Part shown: positions 33,979 through 41,401 of the stretch, piece after piece
Layout of the letters: each line of letters opens with the position of its first letter
How positions within the stretch are numbered: the stretch's first letter is position 1
From: Planctomycetota bacterium
GTDB lineage: Bacteria; Planctomycetota; UBA8742; UBA2392
Direction: 5' to 3'
Assembly: GCA_016712285.1 (NCBI GenBank)
Contig: JADJRK010000001.1
Span: 2,914,001 to 2,978,000 of the forward strand
DNA length: 64,000 nt
The notes under the pieces: model-generated
What the model was told of the DNA's origin: nothing
What the model saw: only the letters and a program-made list of their open reading frames with translations
Database searches by the model: none
Made by a program: the position numbers and the translations under genes

Positions 33979-35652
33979 TCATGAAATCTCGACCACGTCC
34001 CAGGGCGGCACCGCAATGCCCTCCGTGCCCGCCGCCATGGCTGCCATGGCCGCTTTGTTTGATTGCAACACGCGCCAGCCGTCGGGGTCCAGTTGCGGGG
34101 CGGCATCGATCAATGCCAGCCGCAGTGCCGGTAACAATTCAGCAATCAGGTGACCGCGGTGAACCAAAGCAAGGGTACCTGTTGCGACCGCACGTTCCAC
34201 TTCGGATGTAAGTCCCTCGAATTCGTGGGATTGCTTTTCTGGTGAAACGAGTCGCCCCGCAGCTACGCGCACAGGGTCAATTGGGCCGCCGCGCTGCCAA
34301 CTGTCTACGGCAACCCGCAGCAGCCCGGGAAGCGAGTACATGCGCCGCCAGTGCTCTGCGTCGTTCTTCTCCAGCAGAGAATCCGCCTGCTGCGACAGCT
34401 CGGCTGCCTCGCCGATGTCGCCCTGCAGCATCCGGCACGAAGCCAGCACCGACTGAAACACGGCCAGTTCGATCCGGCGCCCAAGACGCCTGAGGTCAGC
34501 AACGGCTTGGCGCAGGCAGGCCTCACCCTCGCGCAAACGCCCGGTGCGGACAGAGAGTTGACCCAGGTTGCCGAGGCAGATGGCCGACTGGACGGCAATC
34601 CCGCGAGCGCGAAAAGCCGCCAGCGCCTCGATGTACTTGGCGCGGGCTTCGTCGTGTCGCCCTTCTTCAGTCCACAGGCCGGCCAGGTTGCTGTTGACCG
34701 CGCCCACCCCGACGCTGTCGCCGATCTGTACATACAGGGCAAGCGCACGCTGGTGCATGGCTGCAGCTTCGTCGCGGCGACCGCAGTCTTGAAGCAATGA
34801 GCCCAGATGATCGACCGCCGAGGCCAAGGGGCCAGAGGGGACGCCTTCCGCGACCTCGACCGCCCGCCTCATCTGCGGCTCGGCCTGTGCAAGGTCCCCC
34901 AATTGCCATGCGATATCTGCCAGATAGCGGTGCGCCCGCGATCGCGCAGCCGGGAAGTGCCCGTCTGCCATCGCCGCCAGGGCGGCGAGCGCTGCTTCCT
35001 TTGCGGCGGCATGGTCGGCCCTGGCTAGTGCTAGTTGTGCCCTGTGGTTGAGCAGGGTTACCTGCAACCGGACGTCACCGATCCGCTGTGCCAGATCAAG
35101 CCCGGCTTCGCAGTGCCCCCGCGCGGATGTCGCATCACCAGTCATCAAGGCGTGCGTGAACCGCAGTGCAAGTAGTTCGCCGAGGACCTGGTCGTTCTTG
35201 GACAGGGCGCACAAGGCCTGCGCTTCTTCGAGCAATGGGGGCGCCTCGGACTGCCGGCCCGAACTCAACAGGATGGTCGCTGCTTTCACTGTCCAGTGCG
35301 CCGCCTGTGCATGCTCAGCACTGGGGTGGCGCGCTGCCCGCTGATACAGTTCGACTGCACTTCGGTTGTGCCACAGGCCGGCTTCGTGTGTTGCCGCCCT
35401 GGCCAGCCACACCAGTTCTCGCTTCTGCAGCTCTGGCAGGTCAACACCCGTCGCCAACTTGGCGGCGGCGGCATGGGCCGCGATTTCAAGTGCCCATGAG
35501 TCACCCGCCGGCCCCTGCGGCACCAGCACTTCCAGCACCTGAAGCGCCGCGAGGTGCAACGCTCCGCGCGCGGCAGGCGGCTGCAGCTGGTAGGCCGCAT
35601 CACGGACGACTGCGTGCCTGAACAGGTAGGCGGTTTCGGCGGAAAGCTGCAT
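33979..35652 (-). CDS. TPR protein with N-terminal FRHALLRDAAY module (copy 2 of 7)
   Basis: The frame begins further upstream, but the ATG at 35652 (MQLSAETAYLF) places the module at the very N terminus as in the other copies, giving 557 residues. The module reads AETAYLFRHAVVRDAAYQLQ, then RGALHLAALQVLE and an EIAAHAAAAK segment. TPR-type helical repeats fill the rest, for example SNLAGLWTEEGRHDEARAKY and GNLGQLSVRTGRLREGEACL. No NTPase motif is present. It lies between the ABC-2 permease gene, 23 bases upstream, and the Gly-rich lipoprotein gene. Confidence 0.82.
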   Translation of the reverse strand: MQLSAETAYLFRHAVVRDAAYQLQPPAARGALHLAALQVLEVLVPQGPAGDSWALEIAAHAAAAKLATGVDLPELQKRELVWLARAATHEAGLWHNRSAVELYQRAARHPSAEHAQAAHWTVKAATILLSSGRQSEAPPLLEEAQALCALSKNDQVLGELLALRFTHALMTGDATSARGHCEAGLDLAQRIGDVRLQVTLLNHRAQLALARADHAAAKEAALAALAAMADGHFPAARSRAHRYLADIAWQLGDLAQAEPQMRRAVEVAEGVPSGPLASAVDHLGSLLQDCGRRDEAAAMHQRALALYVQIGDSVGVGAVNSNLAGLWTEEGRHDEARAKYIEALAAFRARGIAVQSAICLGNLGQLSVRTGRLREGEACLRQAVADLRRLGRRIELAVFQSVLASCRMLQGDIGEAAELSQQADSLLEKNDAEHWRRMYSLPGLLRVAVDSWQRGGPIDPVRVAAGRLVSPEKQSHEFEGLTSEVERAVATGTLALVHRGHLIAELLPALRLALIDAAPQLDPDGWRVLQSNKAAMAAMAAGTEGIAVPPWDVVEIS

Positions 35653-35675
35653 GGGCGGATTATGCCCGGCGACGC

Positions 35676-36479
35676 TCAATGCACCATGCGTTTGCGCATG
35701 CGCCGCGGCACCACGACCAGCAGCACGGCGATCACGACCAGCACCCACAGCGCGCTCATGCCGTGGGTCCAGTCCAGGGGCCCCTGCGCCAGGCCGCGCA
35801 TCAGGCGCACGCAGTGAAACAGCGGCGTGAACCAGGCAATCGTCTCGGCGTGGCCGCCAGCCATCTGCGGGTTATCGAGCGGGAAGAAGATGCCCGAAAA
35901 CAGGAACAGCGGTGTCAGCCACAGCGTGTAGTAAAAGCCGTAATAGTTGATGTTGCGGATGCTGGCTGTGAACGTCAGGCCGATCAGCGCAAACATGGTG
36001 GCGGTCATGGCCATCGCCACGGGCAGCAGCACCGCCCATGGGCTCACGATCACGCGATGGCCGAACAGCGTAAATCCGCACAGCACGGCAAAGAACGCGC
36101 AGCCATAGATGAGGCCACGCGAGACGGCCCACAGGAGTTCGCCAAACGCAATGTCCTGGATCTGCGCGGGCGTGGCCAGGTACGCGTCATAGAGTTTGGC
36201 GAAGTTCATTTTTACGAACACGTTGTAGGTGGATTCGAAGCTGGCACCCTGCATGGCCGATGCAGCCATGAGGCCGGGGGCAATGAACTCAATGTAGGTA
36301 AGCCCGCCGACACCGCGACCGACGAACATGCCCAGACCAAGTCCCATACCCAGCAGGTAGAGCACCGGGTCAAAGAAGTTGGGCAATACGTTGGTCATCC
36401 ACGTGTGCGAATACTCAGTCAGGTTCCGCCGCCAGACGGAAACCGAGGTCGTAAGGTCAATGTCGCCGGGTAGCCGCAC
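35676..36479 (-). CDS. ABC-2 type transporter permease (NodJ-like)
   Basis: 267 residues, GTG start immediately after the TAG of the upstream gene (TAGGTG). About six membrane segments are visible, including LYLLGMGLGLGMFVGRG, VSRGLIYGCAFFAVLCGF, AMAMTATMFALIGLTF and VLVVIAVLLVVV. The motifs FIAPGLMAASAMQGASFEST and LWLTPLFLFSGIFFPLDN are those of ABC-2 (NodJ/DrrB-like) exporters. Its ATPase partner is the gene ending at 37228, separated by the DUF7003-like gene. The substrate is unknown; lipids, drugs or polysaccharide are possible. Confidence 0.88.
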   Translation of the reverse strand: MRLPGDIDLTTSVSVWRRNLTEYSHTWMTNVLPNFFDPVLYLLGMGLGLGMFVGRGVGGLTYIEFIAPGLMAASAMQGASFESTYNVFVKMNFAKLYDAYLATPAQIQDIAFGELLWAVSRGLIYGCAFFAVLCGFTLFGHRVIVSPWAVLLPVAMAMTATMFALIGLTFTASIRNINYYGFYYTLWLTPLFLFSGIFFPLDNPQMAGGHAETIAWFTPLFHCVRLMRGLAQGPLDWTHGMSALWVLVVIAVLLVVVPRRMRKRMVH

Positions 36480-37220
36480 CTAGAGTCGCCCGCCGTCCGG
36501 CCAATTGCGCCAGTGAGTGTTCGGAGGAATTGAGGGACGATACTGACTCGCGTTTCCAGAAACGAGCACATCTGCGAGTTGCCGGAAGGTCTCTGATCGG
36601 CTGGGCAACTCATCGTTCGCCACATCCGGATGATGCCAGTCTTCCAACTGCAGAATCTGGTGCATCTGAGGAAGTACGCTGACTCGCCGCTCGTGTTCCG
36701 TTGCAAGCAAGGGCTCACGGGCTTTCTCTGCCAGGTATCGACAAAACTCGATCACTTTGACGCGCGGGGATTCCTCTAAGGTGATTCCGTGCCGTTCATA
36801 CTCCACCGAGCCGGGGATCTGGACGCTCTGTCCGCGAAGCTCCACCATCCTTGCATCAATCGCAAGGAGCTCGCTGTCGTCTGAATCCTGCCAATCCCCC
36901 TCCGTCAAAGGGAAAGCGCTTCTGAATTCGTTGTGCGGGTTGTTCTTCAGGTAATTTTGGTGCGCTTCCCTGTCTACGTAGTCCTCAGGTTTGTCGCGGG
37001 CGTGTAGTTGACTTGCAAACGTTTGTATTGACGTGTCCGGCAAGCCCGCGCGGGGCGAGAATCCGAATACCTCTATTACCATCGCCCAGTCCAACGGAGA
37101 CCGAAACAGAGACAGCCGAGTGGCGGCAAGATACACGTAACCGTTGTCGAGCATCGGAAACGTAAACGACTCACAGCATTTGTCCAGTACTGCAAGGATC
37201 TCTTGAGGCGTCCAGTCCAT
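36480..37220 (-). CDS. DUF7003-like hypothetical protein inserted in the ABC operon
   Basis: 246 residues, soluble. The N terminus PQEILAVLDKCCESFTFPML, DNGYVYLAATRLSLFRSPLD and WAMVIEVFGFSPRAGLPDTS resembles DUF7003-type proteins, which often occur near polymorphic-toxin loci. The match is from memory and not checked. It lies 7 bases after the ABC ATPase gene and directly abuts the permease gene, so it splits the transporter pair. Its DNA looks visibly less GC-rich than the neighbouring genes and uses more A/T-ending codons, which suggests later arrival. An immunity-type role is a speculation. Confidence 0.65.
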   Translation of the reverse strand: MDWTPQEILAVLDKCCESFTFPMLDNGYVYLAATRLSLFRSPLDWAMVIEVFGFSPRAGLPDTSIQTFASQLHARDKPEDYVDREAHQNYLKNNPHNEFRSAFPLTEGDWQDSDDSELLAIDARMVELRGQSVQIPGSVEYERHGITLEESPRVKVIEFCRYLAEKAREPLLATEHERRVSVLPQMHQILQLEDWHHPDVANDELPSRSETFRQLADVLVSGNASQYRPSIPPNTHWRNWPDGGRL

Positions 37221-37227
37221 TTGTTGC

Positions 37228-38184
37228 CTATTCCTCCAGACCGCGGCCGGTAATTCTTAGAAAGACGTCCTCGAGTGTACTGCGGCGCAACAGCGTCTCG
37301 GCGTCGGGTAGCAACTGCGCTGCGCGGGTTACTACTTCTTCGCCGTTGTCTACATATAGAAGCAACCGGTCCTGGTGTTGTTCGTGGCGTTTGGCGAGCG
37401 CGGATAGTTCGGCGATGGCGCCTGCGGCCGATTCGCCTGAAGGGCCGGCATTGGCATGCCGGCCTGCCGCGATTTCGATTTCTACTACGTGGCTGCTTAC
37501 GTGCTGCCTGATCAGGTCGCGGGGGCGGCCTTGGGCTACGATCTTGCCCTTGTCCATGATTACGAGGCTGTCGCACAGTTGCTCGGCTTCGTCCATGTAG
37601 TGCGTGGTCAGGATCAGCGTCGCTTCTTTCCTCTTCAGGTCGCGCATGCGCTCCCACAGGTTGATGCGCGCCTGGGGGTCCAGCCCGGTCGTGGGTTCAT
37701 CCAGCACCACCAGCTCGGGGGCACCCACCAACCCGCGCGCGATCAGCACCCGGCGTTTCATACCGCCCGACAGCTCCAGCACCTTGCTGTCGGCGCGCTC
37801 GGACAATCGCACAAAGTCCAGCAGCTCGACGGCGCGGGCCTTGGCCTGCTTGCGATCCAGCCCGTAAAAGCGCGCGAACACTTCCAGGTTCTCGCGCACG
37901 CTCAGTTCCTGGTCGAGGTTGTCTTCCTGCGGCACGACACCGATCTTCTGCTTGATCTTGCGGTCGTTGCGGCCGCCCGCGGCTTCGTGGCCGAGAATCT
38001 CCAGGCTGCCATCGCCCACCGGCGACGCGCGGTAGATCATGCGCATGGTCGTGGTCTTGCCCGCGCCGTTGGGCCCCAGAAAGCCGAAACACACGCCCTT
38101 GGGAATCTCAAAATCCACGCCATCCACAGCGACGAAGTCGCCGTAGCTCTTGCGCAGGCCCGTTGCCTTGATTGCCACGTCCAT
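37228..38184 (-). CDS. ABC transporter ATP-binding protein (NodI/DrrA-like)
   Basis: 318 residues. Walker A GPNGAGKTT (residues 37-45), Q-loop VVPQEDNLD, signature LSGGMKRR, Walker B LVVLDEPTTGLDP and switch His in LILTTHYMDEAEQL are all present. The motif order and the C-terminal extension (ETLLRRSTLEDVFLRITGR) match the NodI/DrrA/CcmA-type ATPases that pair with ABC-2 permeases, here the gene at 35676-36479. ATP hydrolysis drives export across the inner membrane. Confidence 0.93.
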   Translation of the reverse strand: MDVAIKATGLRKSYGDFVAVDGVDFEIPKGVCFGFLGPNGAGKTTTMRMIYRASPVGDGSLEILGHEAAGGRNDRKIKQKIGVVPQEDNLDQELSVRENLEVFARFYGLDRKQAKARAVELLDFVRLSERADSKVLELSGGMKRRVLIARGLVGAPELVVLDEPTTGLDPQARINLWERMRDLKRKEATLILTTHYMDEAEQLCDSLVIMDKGKIVAQGRPRDLIRQHVSSHVVEIEIAAGRHANAGPSGESAAGAIAELSALAKRHEQHQDRLLLYVDNGEEVVTRAAQLLPDAETLLRRSTLEDVFLRITGRGLEE

Positions 38185-38208
38185 AGGGCATGCTTTTACT
38201 GCTTTTCA

Positions 38209-38270
38209 CCACAGAGCACACAGAGGGCACAGAGAACTGCTTTTCTCCGTGTGCTCTGTGTTCCCTGTGG
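38209..38270. repeat. CACAGAG-type imperfect palindrome
   Basis: A 28-base left arm (38209-38236) and right arm (38243-38270) pair at about 23 of 28 positions around a 6-base loop. Both arms contain CACAGAG/CTCTGTG units. This kind of CACAGAG palindrome recurs in many bacterial genomes as an intergenic repeat (from general knowledge). It lies between the divergent ABC ATPase and sigma factor genes, ending 14 bases before the sigma factor start, where it could affect expression of either. Confidence 0.7.
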
Positions 38271-38284
38271 TTAATTGCTTTCCC

Positions 38285-38767
38285 GTGGACATTGAACAGC
38301 TTCATGCCGAGTACGGCCGCGACCTGCACCGCTTTCTGCGCGTGCTTGGGGCGCAGCACGCCGAAGCCGACGATTTCACGCAGGAGACATTCCTGCAGGT
38401 GCTCAAGCGCCCCTTCGAGCAGCGCACACCCGGCGAAACCGCGATGTACCTGCGCGCCATTGCCAAGACCGCGTACTTGAAGCACGCCCAGCGCATGAAG
38501 CGCGTGATCCCCGTGGATGTGCAGACCATTGAGCAGGACTGGGCCGAGGCGGTCGGCGAAGAAGGCGACGAGCGCGTTGCCGCCCTGCGCCGCTGCATCG
38601 CCGAACTAGGCGAGCGCGAACGCCAGGCGCTGAACCTGCGCTACGTGCAGAATGCAAGCCGCGAGCAAATGGCGAGCGCCCTTGGGCTCAGCGACGGCGG
38701 CGTGAAGAACCTGCTTGAGCGGGTCAAGGCCAGGCTCAAAGAGTGCGTTGCCCGAAAGCAGCATTGA
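38285..38767 (+). CDS. ECF-type RNA polymerase sigma factor
   Basis: The GTG at 38285 (DIEQLHAEYGRDLHRFLRV) is the likely start, giving 160 residues; the upstream in-frame part covers the CACAGAG palindrome. Region 2 is DDFTQETFLQVLKRPFEQ with AMYLRAIAKTAYLKHAQRM. Region 4 is LGERERQALNLRYVQNASRE, QMASALGLSDGGVKNLLERV. No anti-sigma factor of standard type is adjacent, but a FecR-like membrane protein lies two genes downstream (39965) and may be its regulator. Its target promoters are unknown. Confidence 0.87.
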   Translation: MDIEQLHAEYGRDLHRFLRVLGAQHAEADDFTQETFLQVLKRPFEQRTPGETAMYLRAIAKTAYLKHAQRMKRVIPVDVQTIEQDWAEAVGEEGDERVAALRRCIAELGERERQALNLRYVQNASREQMASALGLSDGGVKNLLERVKARLKECVARKQH

Positions 38768-38808
38768 AGCGATTGCCGGCAGGCCTACCATCAGTGCCGG
38801 AGAATCCG

Positions 38809-39915
38809 ATGAAACACTGGTTGATTGCACTGCTGCTGCTCGCCGCGCCTGTGTGCGCCGCGCAGGTCTACACTGTCTCCGGTGGCGCATTCGCATACAC
38901 GCCACTGGCAGGCGGCACAGACCTTCCGGCCCTGGTGCTGGGCAGCGAGTTCGAGGGCCCAATTGCGCTGACGGGCACCGCCCCGCTGTTCGGGCAGACG
39001 TTCACGTCTTTCTACGTCAGTCGCCACGGGCACCTGGCGTTCGCCGACCAACCCACGCCAATTCCCAACGGACGACTGTTTGTGTCGCAGGTGGTCGCAC
39101 CCTACTGGGCGCAGCTTGAGCCGGGCACGGGCAGCAGCGTGCAGTGGCTTGAGTCGGGCGGCGAACTGGTTGTGGAGTGGACCGACATGCTGCAATCGGC
39201 AGCCCCCGCGCCAAAGCCGGCGCTGACCTTCCAGGCGCGGATTGACCTGACGACCGGGCAGGTTGAGTTCCGTTACGCGACGGGCACGCCCGCGGCAACC
39301 AGCGGATTGCACCGCGTGCTGCTGAGTGGCGAGCTTGCGGCAACGGCATCGCAGCCGGTCTGTTTCGGCGAGCAGGCAACTTTCGTCGGTGCATCGGGCG
39401 AATTGCTGGCCTGGCCCTCGGACCGCTTCATTCGTTTCAGTGTCGGCACCGGCGCGGCACCGACGATCAGCGTCACCGTGGGCGGAACTGCGGTTGAGCA
39501 GCAGGAGGTGCTGCAGTTCAGCCACGGCGTACTGATTACCAACCTGAATGTGCAGATTGGTGTGGCCGACGCGGATAACGACGTCACGTCGCTGGCAACC
39601 TCGTTTAGCACGCTGCCCGCGTGGCTGATCGTCTCGTCCGAATGGCAGAGCGCCGCGACCGCGACACCATACACCGTGACTCCTACATCCGGGCGAGTGG
39701 ACAACGGGACTGACCTGGTGCTTACGTTGATTGCACGCGAAGGGTCCGGCACGGCAGCTGCCTTCACGTTCCGCCTTGAGGGCAAGTCGTTCGCCTCAGA
39801 CGATGATGACGAAGAAGGCCTTGGCGGCGGTTGCAGCCTGGCCGGCGGGTCGGCGTTGCCCCTGGCGCTGCTTGGGTTGCTGCTGTGGCGCCCCAGGAAA
39901 TTCCGGGATTGTTGA
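38809..39915 (+). CDS. Secreted protein with Cys-containing C-terminal sorting tag
   Basis: The ATG at 38809 opens a signal peptide (HWLIALLLLAAPVCAAQ), giving 368 residues. The mature part is strand-rich, with a region like nidogen/NHL-type surface domains (SFYVSRHGHLAFADQPTPIP and ARIDLTTGQVEFRYATG). It ends with an acidic linker (SDDDDEEGLGGGCSLAGG), a short hydrophobic helix (ALPLALLGLLLW) and a basic tail (RPRKFRDC). This three-part Gly-Cys/helix/basic end resembles MYXO-CTERM or Synergist-CTERM sorting signals, which are cleaved and lipid-anchored in known systems. Confidence 0.75.
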   Translation: MKHWLIALLLLAAPVCAAQVYTVSGGAFAYTPLAGGTDLPALVLGSEFEGPIALTGTAPLFGQTFTSFYVSRHGHLAFADQPTPIPNGRLFVSQVVAPYWAQLEPGTGSSVQWLESGGELVVEWTDMLQSAAPAPKPALTFQARIDLTTGQVEFRYATGTPAATSGLHRVLLSGELAATASQPVCFGEQATFVGASGELLAWPSDRFIRFSVGTGAAPTISVTVGGTAVEQQEVLQFSHGVLITNLNVQIGVADADNDVTSLATSFSTLPAWLIVSSEWQSAATATPYTVTPTSGRVDNGTDLVLTLIAREGSGTAAAFTFRLEGKSFASDDDDEEGLGGGCSLAGGSALPLALLGLLLWRPRKFRDC

Positions 39916-39937
39916 GGACATTCGGCAGCCCCACGGC

Positions 39938-39962
39938 TTTGTCCTTTGAACCCAAGGACAAA
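39938..39962 (+). promoter_or_regulatory. Hairpin that masks the ribosome binding site of the FecR-like gene
   Basis: TTTGTCCTT (39938-39946) pairs perfectly with AAGGACAAA (39954-39962) around a 7-base loop. The right arm contains AAGGA, the only Shine-Dalgarno candidate for the GTG start at 39965. In the folded mRNA the ribosome binding site would be buried, which suggests translational control, for example by temperature, a protein or upstream translation. Confidence 0.5.
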
Positions 39963-39964
39963 CC

Positions 39965-41392
39965 GTGCCCGACACCGGCAAACCGAACCGAAACCACGAC
40001 CGCATCTGGGACGTGCTGATTGAAGACGCGCTCAAGGCACCGGTGGCTCTGCCGGCAGGTCGCAGGGCAGCACCACGCCCGCCACGGCGCCGGGTCTGGG
40101 CAGGCGTTACGGTCACGGCGCTCTGCTCGTTGCTGATTGCCGGGGCGCTGCTGTTCGCGTTCACGCGTCCGCCCGCTGCTACGCCCGACCCGGGCACCGC
40201 CGACGTCGCGCCAGCCGCCAATCAGGCCGATTCGCAAACGCGCCGCACCCCTGAACGCGAGCCGGAGCCGCATGCCCCATCCGGAAACCAGGACAAGCCG
40301 GACCCGAAGCCCGCGCCGCAAGAGCCGTCGCCGGAACCAGAACCGCCCAAGGACACACCCAAGGACCCTCCCAGAGAAGCGCCGGAACCCGCACCTGAAC
40401 CCACGCCGGAGCCGCCCCGCGACACCGTCGAGAAGCCTGAGCCCGACAACACCGCGCCCGTACCTGCGCCGGATCGCGGGCCGCGTATCACGCTGCTGCG
40501 GGCCGATCGCAACGCCAGGCTCAAGGTCGCGGCACCCGGCAAGCGCGAGTTTCGCGACGCGGGCGACACGGCCGATTTTGACAACGGCTGCACGTTCAGC
40601 TGCGACAAGCCCGTAGACTTGCGCGTGGCAGGCGTCTTTCTGCGCCTGCAGGGCGAGCTTGCCATTGACGCGTCGGCTGATGCACTGGCACTGACGCTGC
40701 TGGACCACGACGTCTATATCGACAGCCGCGGCACCGGCATGCCCGTCAGCGTTGCCATGGATGGCCATGCCGTTGCCTTCGCGACAGGCGCTGTGCTGTT
40801 GGAAGAAGGCGCCGCTTCTGACCAGGTGTCCGTTCTCGACGGCGAGGTCTCTGTTGGCGACGAAACCATCACGCGACGCCAGCGCGCGACATTGAAGAAA
40901 CGCGGCGTCTCCGCCATCGCACCGATCACCGAAGACCCCGCACTGTTGCGCGGGTTGGCTGATCGCGTGCTGTACCGTGAAGACTTCGATGCAGGTGCCG
41001 AAACTCGTGGCCGCCTGCTGCGCGGCGAGCTGCGCGACGGCCTGCTGGTCGCTGGCGCCAGCGACGGCCAGTACGGCGCGTTCTGGGGCTACCCCCGCAA
41101 CCTTGACCACGTGGACGGCGCGGTACTGCGCCTGCGCGTGCGCATCTCGGGGACGGGCGACTTTGACGTGACGCAATTCTGCCCGGAGCGCAACGACAAC
41201 TTCAGCACTCGTGTCGCCGCGCCCGCAGACGGCTGGCATGTACTTGAGTTGCGGCTGGCAGACTTTCGCGAACGCACCGAGCACAAGCATGCCCCCGCTG
41301 CCGGCGAGACCTTCAAGAACGTGAACATCACAGTGCCCCAAGGCTCCGTGCTCGAAATCGACTGGATCGAACTGATCGGCCCCGTGAAGTAA
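39965..41392 (+). CDS. FecR-like membrane protein with Pro-rich linker
   Basis: GTG start, 475 residues. Residues 1-43 are cytoplasmic and charged; one membrane helix lies at about 44-67 (VWAGVTVTALCSLLIAGALL). A Pro/Glu/Lys-rich linker (about 68-175) follows. Residues 180-310 resemble a FecR-type strand domain (DVYIDSRGTGMPVSVAMDGH, VSVLDGEVSVGDETITRRQR). The last 150 residues form a jelly-roll-like domain (YREDFDAGAETRGRLLRGEL, DWIELIGP). With the ECF sigma factor nearby, it could sense envelope or carbohydrate signals (inference). Confidence 0.72.
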   Translation: MPDTGKPNRNHDRIWDVLIEDALKAPVALPAGRRAAPRPPRRRVWAGVTVTALCSLLIAGALLFAFTRPPAATPDPGTADVAPAANQADSQTRRTPEREPEPHAPSGNQDKPDPKPAPQEPSPEPEPPKDTPKDPPREAPEPAPEPTPEPPRDTVEKPEPDNTAPVPAPDRGPRITLLRADRNARLKVAAPGKREFRDAGDTADFDNGCTFSCDKPVDLRVAGVFLRLQGELAIDASADALALTLLDHDVYIDSRGTGMPVSVAMDGHAVAFATGAVLLEEGAASDQVSVLDGEVSVGDETITRRQRATLKKRGVSAIAPITEDPALLRGLADRVLYREDFDAGAETRGRLLRGELRDGLLVAGASDGQYGAFWGYPRNLDHVDGAVLRLRVRISGTGDFDVTQFCPERNDNFSTRVAAPADGWHVLELRLADFRERTEHKHAPAAGETFKNVNITVPQGSVLEIDWIELIGPVK

Positions 41393-41401
41393 GGAGAAGC
41401 C

